From an uncultured Paracoccaceae bacterium (GTDB lineage: Bacteria; Pseudomonadota; Alphaproteobacteria; Rhodobacterales; Rhodobacteraceae): 64,000 bases of DNA. Below the pieces are notes generated by a model, which worked only from the letters and a program-made list of their open reading frames with translations, was not told the origin of the DNA and searched no databases. Where the stretch lies: the NCBI GenBank assembly GCA_947503965.1, contig CANNFU010000002.1:496001-560000 (forward strand), written 5' to 3'. Positions 18,655 through 28,342 of the stretch are shown in pieces; position 1 is the stretch's first letter; each line of letters starts with the position of its first letter. The position numbers and the translations under genes were made by a program.

Positions 18655-18683
18655 ACACGTTCAGGGGCCACGGCTGATTTTCG

Positions 18684-18724
18684 CGCTGCCGATCCGCAAA
18701 TCCTTGGATTCGCGGCAGCAGTTT
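18684..18724 (+). terminator. Probable terminator after gatB
   Basis: GCTGCC pairs with GGCAGC around an inner AATCC/GGATT stem, followed by TTTG. The hairpin has an internal loop and a short T run, so termination strength is uncertain. Confidence 0.4.
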
Positions 18725-18758
18725 GATACACAGCTTTGGTGGTAACAGGGGTGACGCA

Positions 18759-19148
18759 ATGTCATACGAATACAAAGTCGTGCCAGCACCAACGCGCGGG
18801 GTGAAGGCCAAAGGGATCAAATCCGCCGAAGATCGCTTTGCCCATGCGCTTGAGATGGAAATGAACAACCTTGCCGCCGACGGGTGGGAGTATCTGCGCG
18901 CTGATACGCTGCCCAGCGAACAACGCGAGGGGCTGATTGGCAAGACCACTGTTTATCAGAACATGCTTGTGTTTCGTCGCCCTAAAAAAACCGCACAAGC
19001 CGCAGCACCTCAGCCTGTGTTGAAGGCGGAACCAACCGTCGCAAAACCGAAATCCGGTGAAGAGCGTTTGGCGGAAAAGAAAGAAGTCGCCGCACCGAAG
19101 CCTGTGAAGCCGGCGAAGCCGCCCTCATCTGATGTAGCAGCGGAATAA
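18759..19148 (+). CDS. DUF4177 domain protein with Lys/Ala/Pro-rich tail
   Basis: 129 residues from ATG 18759 (AGGGG upstream). Residues 1-75 match DUF4177: MSYEYKVVPAPTRGVKAKG, NNLAADGWEYLRADTLP, VYQNMLVFRR. The C-terminal 50 residues are low-complexity, rich in Lys, Pro and Ala, with a repeated KPVKPAKPP run, likely disordered. Function is unknown. It is convergent with bolA, with stop codons adjacent. Confidence 0.8.
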   Translation: MSYEYKVVPAPTRGVKAKGIKSAEDRFAHALEMEMNNLAADGWEYLRADTLPSEQREGLIGKTTVYQNMLVFRRPKKTAQAAAPQPVLKAEPTVAKPKSGEERLAEKKEVAAPKPVKPAKPPSSDVAAE

Positions 19149-19400
19149 CTATGCGATCTCAATCGCCAGCGCGTGAATACGACCGATAATGTCCGGCCCA
19201 AGGGCTGTGTGAATAGCCCGGTGTCGGGCAATGCGGGACAGATCGTCCAAAACAGGTGCTGCGATTTTGATGCGCCAATGGCTTTCGCCAGAGCCATCAT
19301 CACCCGCATGGCCACTATGCAATGCGCTTTCGTTGATCACATCCAGCGATGTGGGCGCAAGTGTTCGTAAGGCGGTGCGAATTTCTGCCTCAAGTGTCAT
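19149..19400 (-). CDS. bolA: BolA-family protein
   Basis: 83 residues, one BolA/KH-like domain. INESALHSGHAGDDGSGESHWRIKI holds the HSGH and ESHW parts, and SRIARHRAIHTALG is the helix carrying the conserved RHR. BolA proteins bind monothiol glutaredoxins with a shared 2Fe-2S cluster and affect cell shape and stress responses. It is transcribed divergently from the J-domain gene 66 bp away, an order that is standard in Rhodobacteraceae. Confidence 0.92.
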   Translation of the reverse strand: MTLEAEIRTALRTLAPTSLDVINESALHSGHAGDDGSGESHWRIKIAAPVLDDLSRIARHRAIHTALGPDIIGRIHALAIEIA

Positions 19401-19466
19401 TATTTTAGCCCTACCCTCTTCAATCTCTCGCCCAGCGGTTTAAAGTCTATCGGCCTGAACGGAAAG

Positions 19467-20114
19467 ATGAGTCGCGTCATGAAAAAAGATGATCCCTTTG
19501 GTTTTGACATGTCCGTGTCGAGTTCCAAGAAAAAGAACCCGCGCGGTCGTCGCGGGATGTCTGGCGCGTCCGAGACATCGACCCGTGTCTGCGATCATGA
19601 GGGATGTCAGGAAGCGGGCAAGTATCGTGCGCCCAAATCGCCCGACGTGCTGGATGATTATTTCTGGTTTTGCCAGCAGCATGTGCGCGAATACAATCTG
19701 AAGTGGAATTTCTTCGACAGCACGTCAGAGGCTGAACTGGCCGCGCAAATGGATCAGGATCGTGTCTGGGAACGCCCCACCAAGCCGTTCAAACGCACCG
19801 TGGAAGAGCGTGCATGGGCGCGTCTTGGCGTGGATGACCCGCATCAGGTGCTTGGCGCAAATGCAACCCAGAACCCCGGGCGAGGTGCCGCGACAGGCCG
19901 GAAACTGCCCCCCACCGAACGGCGTGCAATCGAGATCCTAGAGGCCAAGGATAATTGGTCAAAGCCTGAGATTCGCAAAGCCTATAAGGCACTGATCAAG
20001 GTTCTGCACCCCGACATGAATGGCGGCGACCGCAGCCAGGAAGAGCAGCTATCCGAGGTTGTCTGGGCGTGGGATCAGATCAAGGTCAGCCGGAATTTCC
20101 GCGAAAAAGACTAG
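19467..20114 (+). CDS. J-domain (DnaJ-like) protein
   Basis: 215 residues. The J domain is C-terminal (about 150-215): KPEIRKAYKALIKVLHPDMNGGD carries the HPD tripeptide needed to stimulate DnaK ATPase. The N-terminal part has Cys/His residues (CDHEGCQEAGKY, FCQQHVREYN) that resemble a zinc-binding site. There is no G/F or classical zinc-finger DnaJ region, so it is a type III co-chaperone. GGAAAG lies just before ATG 19467. Confidence 0.88.
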   Translation: MSRVMKKDDPFGFDMSVSSSKKKNPRGRRGMSGASETSTRVCDHEGCQEAGKYRAPKSPDVLDDYFWFCQQHVREYNLKWNFFDSTSEAELAAQMDQDRVWERPTKPFKRTVEERAWARLGVDDPHQVLGANATQNPGRGAATGRKLPPTERRAIEILEAKDNWSKPEIRKAYKALIKVLHPDMNGGDRSQEEQLSEVVWAWDQIKVSRNFREKD

Positions 20115-20133
20115 GGTCGGGTCGAAATGAAAG

Positions 20134-20164
20134 AAGGGTGCCGCCGCGAGGCTGCACCCTTTTC
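20134..20164 (+). terminator. Intrinsic terminator after the J-domain gene
   Basis: AAGGGTGC pairs with GCACCCTT (20134-20141 with 20154-20161) across a GC-rich loop and runs into TTTTCT. It lies 20 bp after the stop codon. Confidence 0.75.
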
Positions 20165-20205
20165 TACGTGCTGACAAAATAATCAGCCGCGATTGTCTTT
20201 AACGG

Positions 20206-20745
20206 TTAGCTGCGTCTGTAAAGATTCTCTTGCGACAGCCGGCTCAGCTGGGTCACTGCACGTGCATGTCCGCGCGGCGATTCAAGAAGATCACGTTCGC
20301 GCCGTGCATCAAGCTTCAGCGCATGAATACCCATCATGCCAGCAAACCATGCAATCGCAAGCCAAGGCTTGGCGATAAATTCGGTCAGTAACAACACCGG
20401 CCCGTAAACGACGCCCAAAAGCGGATCGATCAGGATACCCGCGATCATGGCAGCCATAATGCTAATCGCAACACTACCGACCAAGGCCCGCATAACGCCA
20501 AAGGTGCCTTCCATACCCATCCAGCCACGTGCCAGAGCCAGACTGATAGCACCGCTGACGGCACCGGCAAAAATGATCCACTGACTGAACCAGGCGGTGC
20601 CTGACCAGATCAGACCTTCGCCGTTGACCCCGGACATGATCAGAATCGTCATGCCTGCAGTCATCGCGATGATTGCAGCATACGCCATGAGGGAAGATTT
20701 CTCCCCTCGACTCAAAGATATTCTTTCGAAAATACGCGCCGACAT
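20206..20745 (-). CDS. Integral membrane protein of unknown function
   Basis: 179 residues from ATG 20745 (a GGGGGG tract lies six bases upstream). Five hydrophobic stretches can be seen, about residues 20-40, 50-70, 85-105, 110-130 and 132-150, with charged ends and a basic C-terminal tail (RRERDLLESPRGHARAVTQL). I do not recognise the family. A dyad, GTCGCA-N7-TGCGAC, is 35 bp upstream. Confidence 0.65.
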   Translation of the reverse strand: MSARIFERISLSRGEKSSLMAYAAIIAMTAGMTILIMSGVNGEGLIWSGTAWFSQWIIFAGAVSGAISLALARGWMGMEGTFGVMRALVGSVAISIMAAMIAGILIDPLLGVVYGPVLLLTEFIAKPWLAIAWFAGMMGIHALKLDARRERDLLESPRGHARAVTQLSRLSQENLYRRS

Positions 20746-20779
20746 TGCGCCCCCCATACCAACAGTTAATAACGAATAT

Positions 20780-20798
20780 GTCGCAAAATTTATGCGAC
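20780..20798. promoter_or_regulatory. Operator-like dyad GTCGCA-N7-TGCGAC
   Basis: A perfect 6-bp inverted repeat with an AT-only spacer (AAATTTA) lies 35 bp upstream of the membrane protein gene on the minus strand, where a repressor could act. No match to a regulator is claimed. Confidence 0.35.
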
Positions 20799-20963
20799 GG
20801 ATCAGTGCGAAAACTCACAAGTCTTCAATTAAATACTGACAAATTTGTGCCATATTTCGCCTAGCCCGGCAATAGAAAAACGGCGGGAAACCGCCTATCA
20901 GAAGCTAAACGCAAGATATCGTTATATATTTTCTCACACAACTTTTACGAGAATTGTGTTCTT

Positions 20964-20986
20964 ATTGTTAATCATTTATCAACAAT
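20964..20986. promoter_or_regulatory. AT-rich dyad ATTGTTAAT-N5-ATCAACAAT
   Basis: Arms match at 8 of 9 positions around CATTT. It lies in the AT-rich spacer between the membrane protein gene and the msrB stop, not near any start codon, so its target gene is not obvious. Confidence 0.25.
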
Positions 20987-21029
20987 CATGTTTTCGCTCG
21001 GCAAAGGCCATGAAAACCGTCGTTTTTTC

Positions 21030-21488
21030 CTAAGCTGACACGAAGATAAGACTCACCCCGTTCAAGCAGTGTCGTTTGCCCGTCGGACGTGGGCCGTCAT
21101 CAAAGATATGCCCAAGATGGCTACCACAGCGACGGCAATGGACCTCGGTGCGCACGCTCAGCAGCTTGCGGTCCGGCTTGGTACCGATCGCGTTGGGCAG
21201 GCTTTCATAAAAGCTCGGCCAGCCCGTTCGGCTGTCATATTTGGCCTCGGACGCATAAAGCGGCAGATCACAGCCACGACATATATAAGTGCCGGGCGCA
21301 TAGTTCTTATCAAGTGGTGAGCTTCCTGCCCGCTCTGTCCCCTCTTGCCGCATCACACGATATTCCAAATCCGTCAGCATGGCGCGCCACTCTGCATCTG
21401 TGCGCGTGATCTCGAACGTTTGGGCACGCAGGGCGATGGGCGCGACCAAAAGGGCAAGGGTTGAAAGGGCAAATTGACGGCGGTTCAT
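21030..21488 (-). CDS. msrB: Peptide-methionine (R)-S-oxide reductase, Tat-exported
   Basis: 152 residues. MNRRQFALSTLALLVAPIALRAQ is a twin-arginine-type signal, placing the enzyme in the periplasm. The MsrB domain has both zinc CxxC pairs (CRGCD and CRRCG), SRTGWPSFYESL, HLGHIFDDGPRPTGKRHCLNG with the catalytic Cys, and VSLIF. It reduces Met-R-sulfoxide in oxidised proteins. AGGAG is eight bases before ATG 21488. Confidence 0.93.
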   Translation of the reverse strand: MNRRQFALSTLALLVAPIALRAQTFEITRTDAEWRAMLTDLEYRVMRQEGTERAGSSPLDKNYAPGTYICRGCDLPLYASEAKYDSRTGWPSFYESLPNAIGTKPDRKLLSVRTEVHCRRCGSHLGHIFDDGPRPTGKRHCLNGVSLIFVSA

Positions 21489-21700
21489 CGTAAGCACTCC
21501 TGACTGTTACGGTCACTGCTAACAGGGCCCTTTGTCGTTCGCCTAATAAAACCGCACCAACGCACGGTGATGTGAGCAGCGGTGAGCGCCGCCTCCGATC
21601 CACAAAACAATCCCGGCGGCACCCCTTCCCCTTGCAGCGGACAGCGTTATGTTGCATGCCCGAACACGATAAATGTGACACCACGATAAGGGCAGCAGTC

Positions 21701-22687
21701 ATGGCCGACGGAACGACCGATATGCAGGCGAAACCGACAGAAGAAATCTCGGTCCGCGAGGTTTTCGGCATCGACAGCGATATGAAGATCAAAGGTTTCG
21801 CCGATCGGTCAGATCGGGTGCCTGACATTGACAGCACCTACAAGTTTGATCCTGACACGACCCTCGCGATTCTGGCTGGCTTTGGCTACAACCGGCGCGT
21901 GATGATCCAGGGCTATCACGGCACCGGCAAATCGACGCATATTGAACAGGTTGCCGCCCGCCTGAACTGGCCTTGTGTGCGCGTGAACCTGGACAGCCAC
22001 ATCAGCCGGATCGATCTGATCGGCAAGGACGCGATCAAGCTGCGCGATGGCGTGCAGGTGACAGAGTTTCATGAAGGCATCCTGCCCTGGGCGCTGCGCA
22101 ACCCTGTGGCCATCGTGTTCGACGAATATGATGCGGGCCGGGCCGATGTGATGTTCGTCATTCAGCGCGTGCTGGAACATGACGGCAAACTGACTCTGAT
22201 GGATCAGAATGAGATCATCACCCCCAACCCATATTTCCGCCTGTTCGCGACAGCGAACACCGTAGGTTTGGGCGATACGACCGGCCTTTATCATGGTACA
22301 CAGCAGATCAACCAGGCGCAGATGGACCGCTGGTCACTTGTCGCCACACTGAATTATCTCAGCCATGATGCAGAGGCCGCGATCATCCTGTCGAAATCCC
22401 CGCATTTCAACACGGAGAAAGGGCGCAAGACTATCAGCCAGATGGTAACTGTCGCCGATCTGACCCGAACGGCCTTCATGAATGGTGATCTGAGCACGGT
22501 GATGTCGCCGCGCACAGTGCTGGCCTGGGCCGAGAATACACGCATATTCAACGATGTGGGCTATGCGTTCCGGTTATCGTTCCTGAACAAGTGTGACGAG
22601 CTGGAGCGTCAAACCGTGGCCGAGTTCTATCAGCGCTGTTTCGATGAGGAACTGCCCGAGAGTGCGGCAAGCCTTAGTCTCGGCTGA
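21701..22687 (+). CDS. cobS: Cobaltochelatase AAA+ subunit CobS
   Basis: 328 residues, the usual length. Walker A is [13 protein letters not shown], Walker [11 protein letters not shown], and a sensor region [14 protein letters not shown] follows, as in MoxR-like AAA+ ATPases. With CobT and CobN it drives ATP-dependent insertion of cobalt into hydrogenobyrinic acid a,c-diamide in aerobic B12 synthesis. ATG 21701 gives [25 protein letters not shown], typical of the family; the frame is open further upstream to 21572. Confidence 0.96.
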   Translation: MADGTTDMQAKPTEEISVREVFGIDSDMKIKGFADRSDRVPDIDSTYKFDPDTTLAILAGFGYNRRVMIQGYHGTGKSTHIEQVAARLNWPCVRVNLDSHISRIDLIGKDAIKLRDGVQVTEFHEGILPWALRNPVAIVFDEYDAGRADVMFVIQRVLEHDGKLTLMDQNEIITPNPYFRLFATANTVGLGDTTGLYHGTQQINQAQMDRWSLVATLNYLSHDAEAAIILSKSPHFNTEKGRKTISQMVTVADLTRTAFMNGDLSTVMSPRTVLAWAENTRIFNDVGYAFRLSFLNKCDELERQTVAEFYQRCFDEELPESAASLSLG

Positions 22688-22791
22688 CCCTTAGCGCCAT
22701 TCCGACTGGGTTGACTTAACGTAAATTTGCTCTGCAATAGTCCCGTTTCGGTCATATTCTCGGCAGAATACATTCGCATGCTGTTTGCGTT

Positions 22792-23181
22792 ATGTATCGA
22801 GTTTGCCTGTTAGTCCTTTGTTTGATCACAACGCATTTGGCCGTTCCGGCACAGGCGCAATCCAGTGATCCGGACGCACAGCTCAGGACATTTGCAGCCT
22901 GTGTCGGACGTCTTTCCGCTGTCGCAGAGTATGAATGGAACACCATTGGCGTCATCTCTTCGGAGACCGCGCAAAAACGTACTGCCGTTGTGGAAATCGT
23001 TGCCGCAATCATCCCGGCCGAAAAATCGCGTGATGTATTGTATTGGCGAAACGCCGCAAAACAGGCGCAATGGAACCTGTTAAGCCGGGCCGCATCAGCA
23101 CGGGATCAGGCCGAGGCAAATTGGGCAATGCAACAGGCCGCACAGTTTGAAAACGCCTGCGCCTCCCTTCTGACGCTGTGA
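22792..23181 (+). CDS. Small secreted protein of unknown function (paralogue 1)
   Basis: 129 residues. A signal peptide (MYRVCLLVLCLITTHLAVPAQAQ) leads a roughly 105-residue helical domain with FAACVGRLSAVAEYEW and a late Cys (ENACASLL), suggesting one disulfide in the periplasm. It resembles the next gene: FAxCxGRLSAxxExxW, the ETAQKRTAxxxxxxA block and a late Cys are shared. A possible TTGACT / CAATAG promoter is at 22711-22740. The position between cobS and cobT is notable, but no function can be given. Confidence 0.7.
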   Translation: MYRVCLLVLCLITTHLAVPAQAQSSDPDAQLRTFAACVGRLSAVAEYEWNTIGVISSETAQKRTAVVEIVAAIIPAEKSRDVLYWRNAAKQAQWNLLSRAASARDQAEANWAMQQAAQFENACASLLTL

Positions 23182-23256
23182 TCACGCAACAGATTGTTCT
23201 TGAACTGCCGTATTGATTAGCGATTATTTAGGCATCATGCTGCAAATATGGGCGCA

Positions 23257-23643
23257 ATGAAAACCCTTACCCTTTATGCAGCACTGTGTACCGCAAGCGT
23301 CACAGCCCACGGCGCACCCTTGATGGCGTCCAACAACAACCAACTGCAGCATTTCGCAACATGCGCCGGCCGGCTGTCTGCGCAGATGGAATTCCAATGG
23401 ATGTTCGATGGCCCTGCCTCTGAACAGACTGCCTTGCAACGCGCCGCCATGATCGACCTGATTGATGCTGTCATGGACCCCAATGATGGGCGCACCGTGC
23501 TGCACTGGCGCATCTCGGCCAAGCTGGCACAGTCGGCGCTGCTGACCCGCGCGACCTTTAACAATGACGCCACTGACGCGGCCTGGGCCGCACGAACCGC
23601 CGCGCGCCTGACCAACGAATGTACCGCATTGATCCTCAGCTGA
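23257..23643 (+). CDS. Small secreted protein of unknown function (paralogue 2)
   Basis: 128 residues from ATG 23257 (an ATG at 23248 adds three residues). A signal peptide ends near AHGAP. The mature part has FATCAGRLSAQMEFQW, EQTALQRAAMIDLIDAVMD and TNECTALILS, aligning with the preceding gene along its whole length, so the two are tandem duplicates that have diverged. The two conserved Cys are kept. Function unknown. Confidence 0.7.
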   Translation: MKTLTLYAALCTASVTAHGAPLMASNNNQLQHFATCAGRLSAQMEFQWMFDGPASEQTALQRAAMIDLIDAVMDPNDGRTVLHWRISAKLAQSALLTRATFNNDATDAAWAARTAARLTNECTALILS

Positions 23644-23747
23644 CGCAACAACCTGCAATGGGCCTTGCCTGAATTTTTACAATCGCCATAATCTGGTCTG
23701 CTTTGCGCGCAATGTAACGGCAACGCAGATGATTATCGGAGCTGATT

Positions 23748-24113
23748 ATGAAGATGAAAATTGGGACAGAGTTGCCCGCTGATTATGTGGTCACACATGA
23801 GGATCTGGCAGAAACTGTGGCGGCATTGATCGGGCATGCCCTTTTGCCGCTCTTTGCCGAAAACATGCCCGAAGATGCGGCCAAGGCCAATGTCGAAGGT
23901 ATCCTGACCGAACTGGCCTATCTGTTCGACGAAGGCGAAATCCAACTTGGCGGCAAAACTTATCGCCCCCGATTGGCGTTTGTTGATGAAACAGGCATGA
24001 CCTTGCCCGGTGTTGCCGCACTCAATAACTTCCACGAACTGGTCGCGGACCCCTTCGATATCGCGCCCGAAGCGAATATCACCTTCGAAGAACCCGAATT
24101 CGAAGAAGACTGA
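23748..24113 (+). CDS. Conserved acidic hypothetical protein upstream of cobT
   Basis: 121 residues, cytosolic, ending in the very acidic tail EEPEFEED. No motif is recognised. GGAG lies nine bases before ATG 23748. It is 64 bp upstream of cobT on the same strand, so cotranscription is likely. Confidence 0.6.
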   Translation: MKMKIGTELPADYVVTHEDLAETVAALIGHALLPLFAENMPEDAAKANVEGILTELAYLFDEGEIQLGGKTYRPRLAFVDETGMTLPGVAALNNFHELVADPFDIAPEANITFEEPEFEED

Positions 24114-24177
24114 CCCGCAGCCTCTGGTCAATGACACCGCCGGGTTCTAGTTTGCAGGGCAGCAAAGGACCAAGGCG

Positions 24178-26058
24178 ATGAATAAACCATCAGACAACCC
24201 CGCCGACCCGTTCAAAAAGGCGCTGGCCGAGGCGACCAAGGTCATGGCGGATGATCCGGAATTGTCGATCACCTACTCGGTTGATCCCGCCGGACAAACG
24301 GCTGAGACGATCCGCCTGCCGCAGGTCAGCCGCCGCATGACCCGTGACGAGGTGCTGCTGGCCCGCGGCACGGCGGACGCATTCGCACTGCGCCACAAAT
24401 TCCACGACCCGAAAGTATCCGCCCGCTATATGCCGCAAGGCCAGATGGCGCAGGATCTGTACGAAGCGATGGAAACCGCCCGGATCGAGGCCGTGGGCGC
24501 ACAATACATGCCCGGAACCGCCGGAAATATTGACGCCAAGATCGGCACTGACGCGATGCGCAAAGGCTATGATCAAATCAGCCAGGCGTCCGACGCGCCT
24601 TTGGCGGTTGCTGCGGGCTATCTGATCCGGCATCTGGCGACTGGCCGCGACCTGCCAAAAGGCGCGGATAACGTGATGGAGCTGTGGCGCGGGTTCATCG
24701 AGGATCATTGTGGCGGCACGCTCGAAAACCTGACCGATACGCTGAACGACCAACAGGCCTTTGCCAAATTCGCACGGCAATTGATCAGCGATATGGGCTA
24801 TGGTGACCAGCTGGGTGATGACCCCGACAGCCTTGATGACGAACAGGACGAGGAAGCCGAGGAAAGCCAGGACGACAATCAGGACGAACCTGACAGCACC
24901 GGCCAAGACGACAGTGACGGCGAAGAGGCGGAGGGATCGCCCGAACAAAGCCAGGAACAGCAACAGGATGCCAGCCAGGCGCAGGTCAGCATGGATGATC
25001 AGGCTGACGCCGAAATGGGCGAAGAGGCCGAGATGCCCGAAGGTGAAGCCCCGCTGGAGCCGCCTGCCCCGCAGCCTGTGTCAGATGCTGATCCCGATTA
25101 CAAAGTCTCAACCACCGAATTCGACGAAGAGGTATCGGCGGAAGACCTTGCCGAGCCGGTAGAGCTGGAACGTCTGCGTGCCTATCTTGATCAGCAGTTG
25201 GAACCGCTGAAAGGTGCTGTGTCCCGGCTGGCCAACAAATTGCAGCGTCGGTTGCAGGCACAACAGAACCGATCATGGGAGTTTGACCGCGAAGAAGGGA
25301 TTCTGGATGCCGGGAGACTGGCGCGCATCGTCGCCTCGCCAACTACACCGTTATCGTTCAAGGTCGAAAAGGACACCGATTTCCGCGATACGGTTGTAAC
25401 CATGCTGCTGGATAACTCCGGCTCAATGCGGGGCCGCCCGATTTCCATCGCGGCAATCTGTGCCGATGTGATGGCACGCACGCTGGAGCGATGCGACGTC
25501 AAGGTCGAGATCCTCGGGTTTACGACAAAGGCATGGAAAGGCGGGCAATCGCGTGAAAAATGGCTGGCCGAGGGGCGCAGCGCCACGCCCGGTCGCCTGA
25601 ACGACCTGCGTCATATCATCTATAAATCAGCCGATGCGCCGTGGCGCCGGACCCGCCCCAATCTGGGCCTGATGATGAAAGAGGGGCTGCTGAAGGAAAA
25701 CATCGACGGTGAGGCGCTAGAATGGGCGCACAGGCGACTGGTTGCCCGGCAAGAGCAACGCAAGGTTCTGATGGTGATCTCGGATGGGGCGCCGGTGGAC
25801 GATTCAACTTTGTCCGTTAACCCGGCCAATTATCTGGAAAAACACCTGCGCGACGTGATCGAAATGGTCGAGAAACGCAAAGCTGTGGAACTGGTGGCCA
25901 TCGGGATCGGCCATGATGTGACACGCTATTATGAGCGGGCGGTGACCATCACGGATGTCGAACAGCTCGCCGGTGCAATGACCGAACAATTGGCAAGCCT
26001 TTTCGATACCGATCCGCGCAAGCGCGCCCGCGTCCTGGGGATGCGAAAGGCGGGCTGA
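24178..26058 (+). CDS. cobT: Cobaltochelatase subunit CobT
   Basis: 626 residues. The central part (about 215-300) is extremely acidic and rich in Asp, Glu and Gln, as in CobT. The C-terminal von Willebrand A domain has the [13 protein letters not shown] near residue 415 and [13 protein letters not shown] later. CobT forms a double ring with CobS and links it to CobN, the chelating subunit, which is not in the window. Start ATG 24178 follows AAGGACCAAGGCG. Confidence 0.95.
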   Translation: MNKPSDNPADPFKKALAEATKVMADDPELSITYSVDPAGQTAETIRLPQVSRRMTRDEVLLARGTADAFALRHKFHDPKVSARYMPQGQMAQDLYEAMETARIEAVGAQYMPGTAGNIDAKIGTDAMRKGYDQISQASDAPLAVAAGYLIRHLATGRDLPKGADNVMELWRGFIEDHCGGTLENLTDTLNDQQAFAKFARQLISDMGYGDQLGDDPDSLDDEQDEEAEESQDDNQDEPDSTGQDDSDGEEAEGSPEQSQEQQQDASQAQVSMDDQADAEMGEEAEMPEGEAPLEPPAPQPVSDADPDYKVSTTEFDEEVSAEDLAEPVELERLRAYLDQQLEPLKGAVSRLANKLQRRLQAQQNRSWEFDREEGILDAGRLARIVASPTTPLSFKVEKDTDFRDTVVTMLLDNSGSMRGRPISIAAICADVMARTLERCDVKVEILGFTTKAWKGGQSREKWLAEGRSATPGRLNDLRHIIYKSADAPWRRTRPNLGLMMKEGLLKENIDGEALEWAHRRLVARQEQRKVLMVISDGAPVDDSTLSVNPANYLEKHLRDVIEMVEKRKAVELVAIGIGHDVTRYYERAVTITDVEQLAGAMTEQLASLFDTDPRKRARVLGMRKAG

Positions 26059-26134
26059 GTGGTCACAAATTTCCAGAAATTTGTTTTCCCGCAGCGACGC
26101 TCTGACCGGATACAAAAGACATAAAGGATCGCAG

Positions 26135-27919
26135 ATGTTTCAGACATTTGAGGCGCAATCTTCACCTGATCAGGGCCCGCCGCGGTTGGCAGCTTTGCGG
26201 CTGCTGATGGCACAGCAGGGCCTTGATGGTTTTCTTGTCCCGCGTGCTGATGCGCATCAGGGCGAATATGTGGCCGACCGTGATGCCCGGCTTGAATGGT
26301 TGACGGGCTTTTCCGGCTCTGCCGGGTTCTGTGCCGTATTGGGCGATATCGCTGGTATCTTCATTGATGGCCGTTACCGCGTTCAGGTCCGGGCCGAGGT
26401 TGCTGCAGACTTCACGCCTGTTCACTGGCCGGAAGAAAAGCTGTCCGATTGGCTGAAAACACAGCGTCCCGATGGTGGTGTCGTGGCTTTTGATCCGTGG
26501 CTGCATACGGTCGCCGAGATCAAAGAGCTGCGCGATGCATTGCGTGATATTGAACTGCGCCCTTCGGACAACCTTGTCGACGCCATTTGGACTGATCAAC
26601 CGGCCGCGCCCGATGCCGCCTTCTTTGCCCATCCACTGGAACACGCAGGCGAGCATCATGACGACAAGCGCGCGCGGCTGGCACACGATCTGAAAGGCAA
26701 GGCTGCGATCATCACCCTGCCTGATAGCATCGCCTGGCTGTTGAACATCCGCGGTGCGGATATCCAACGCAATCCGGTGCCGCATGCCTTTGCGATCTTG
26801 CATACAGACGGGTCCGTTGATCTGTTCGCTGGTCCCGGTAAGGCACGCGATGTGATGGATCATCTTGGCGCCGACATCCACGTGCATGATGACAGTGGGT
26901 TCCTGGACGCAGTCGGCAAACTGGGTGGGCCGGTACAGCTTGATCCGAAATCCTGCCCTGAAATCATCGCAACCACCTTGCATCAGGCAGGTACCGAGGT
27001 GATCGAGGCCCGCGACCCGTGTGTTCTGCCCAAGGCACGCAAGAACGCCGTCGAAATCGCCGGGGCCAAGGCTGCCCATGAACGTGACGGGGTTGCCATG
27101 GTCCAGTTTCTTGCTTGGTTGGATGCAGAGGCGCCAAAGGGACAGCTGACCGAAATTGACGTTGTCACGGCGCTGGAAGGGTTCCGCGCCAAAACAAATG
27201 CTTTGCGCGATATCAGCTTTGATACGATCAGCGGGTCTGGTCCGAACGGGGCCATCGTGCATTACCGTGTCAGTGACAAGACAAACCGCGCTGTTGGTCA
27301 GAACGAATTGCTGCTGGTCGATAGCGGCGGCCAATATGTCGATGGCACCACTGACATCACCCGCACAATTGCGATCGGCACACCCACAGATGAACAGCGC
27401 GCCTGCTACACACGCGTTCTACAGGGGATGATTGCGATCAGCCGGGTGCGTTTTCCCAAAGGTGTTGGTGGGCAGCATCTGGATGCGCTGGCCCGCGCAC
27501 CGCTTTGGATGGCCGGGATGGACTACGACCATGGCACCGGACATGGTGTCGGCAGTTACCTTTGCGTCCACGAAGGTCCACAAAGCCTGTCACGCCGGTC
27601 GGAGATCGCGCTGGAAGCGGGCATGTTCCTGTCCAACGAACCCGGCTATTACCGCGAGGGCGCATTTGGCATCCGGATCGAAAACCTGATCGTTGTGGTC
27701 GCCGCGCCGCCCATTCCCGGCGGTGATGACCGCAAGATGCTGCGTTTCGATACGCTGACCTTTGTCCCGCTTGACCGGCGCCTGATCGACACCTCGTTAT
27801 TGTCGTCGGCAGAACGGGACTGGATTGATCAGTATCATGCCACTACACTGTCGCTTCTTGGGCCACGTCTGGACGGTCCGACGACAGCTTGGTTGCGTGC
27901 CGCTTGCGCACCGCTTTGA
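26135..27919 (+). CDS. pepP: Xaa-Pro aminopeptidase (aminopeptidase P), M24B family
   Basis: 594 residues, the large three-domain form with two creatinase-like N-domains. The dinuclear metal ligands are visible: VDSGGQYVDGTTDITRT (two Asp), GTGHGVGSYLCVHEGP (His), LSNEPGYYREG and GIRIENL (two Glu). It removes an N-terminal residue preceding Pro. AAAGGA lies before ATG 26135. It follows cobT by 76 bp and may be cotranscribed. Confidence 0.92.
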   Translation: MFQTFEAQSSPDQGPPRLAALRLLMAQQGLDGFLVPRADAHQGEYVADRDARLEWLTGFSGSAGFCAVLGDIAGIFIDGRYRVQVRAEVAADFTPVHWPEEKLSDWLKTQRPDGGVVAFDPWLHTVAEIKELRDALRDIELRPSDNLVDAIWTDQPAAPDAAFFAHPLEHAGEHHDDKRARLAHDLKGKAAIITLPDSIAWLLNIRGADIQRNPVPHAFAILHTDGSVDLFAGPGKARDVMDHLGADIHVHDDSGFLDAVGKLGGPVQLDPKSCPEIIATTLHQAGTEVIEARDPCVLPKARKNAVEIAGAKAAHERDGVAMVQFLAWLDAEAPKGQLTEIDVVTALEGFRAKTNALRDISFDTISGSGPNGAIVHYRVSDKTNRAVGQNELLLVDSGGQYVDGTTDITRTIAIGTPTDEQRACYTRVLQGMIAISRVRFPKGVGGQHLDALARAPLWMAGMDYDHGTGHGVGSYLCVHEGPQSLSRRSEIALEAGMFLSNEPGYYREGAFGIRIENLIVVVAAPPIPGGDDRKMLRFDTLTFVPLDRRLIDTSLLSSAERDWIDQYHATTLSLLGPRLDGPTTAWLRAACAPL

Positions 27920-28000
27920 CATCAAAGCGTGACCCGGCACCCCCAATCTAACGCGGCTGCGCCGCTTTGTGACGCAGCACATAAAGAAAGGATTGCCCGA

Positions 28001-28342
28001 ATGGCAGATCATATCAAAATTCGGCCTGCAACAGGCACATGGGTTGTCCGCGCCGCCGGGGCTGTTCTGGGCGAAAGCACACAAGCGCTGGAACTGGTCG
28101 AAGGGGACTATCCGCCCGTGATCTATTTCCCCCGCAGCGATATCGCCATGGCGTTTTTAGAGCCCAGCGACACCACATCGACCTGCCCCTATAAGGGTGC
28201 TGCGCGCTACTACGCGATTGAGGCCAAAAGCGGAACGATCCCGGATGCAGCGTGGTCCTATGAAGACCCCAAAGCAGAGGTGGCACAGATAAAGGACTAT
28301 CTGGCATTTTATTCGTCCAAAGTCGCGGTGGAACAGGTTTAG
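28001..28342 (+). CDS. DUF427 domain protein
   Basis: 113 residues from ATG 28001 (AAAGGA upstream). The motif set VVRAAGAVLGES, VIYFPRSDIAMAFL, STCPYKGAARYYAIE and AWSYEDP is diagnostic of DUF427, a beta-tent fold of unknown activity. It ends in a 4-bp convergent overlap with the ClC gene. Confidence 0.88.
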   Translation: MADHIKIRPATGTWVVRAAGAVLGESTQALELVEGDYPPVIYFPRSDIAMAFLEPSDTTSTCPYKGAARYYAIEAKSGTIPDAAWSYEDPKAEVAQIKDYLAFYSSKVAVEQV

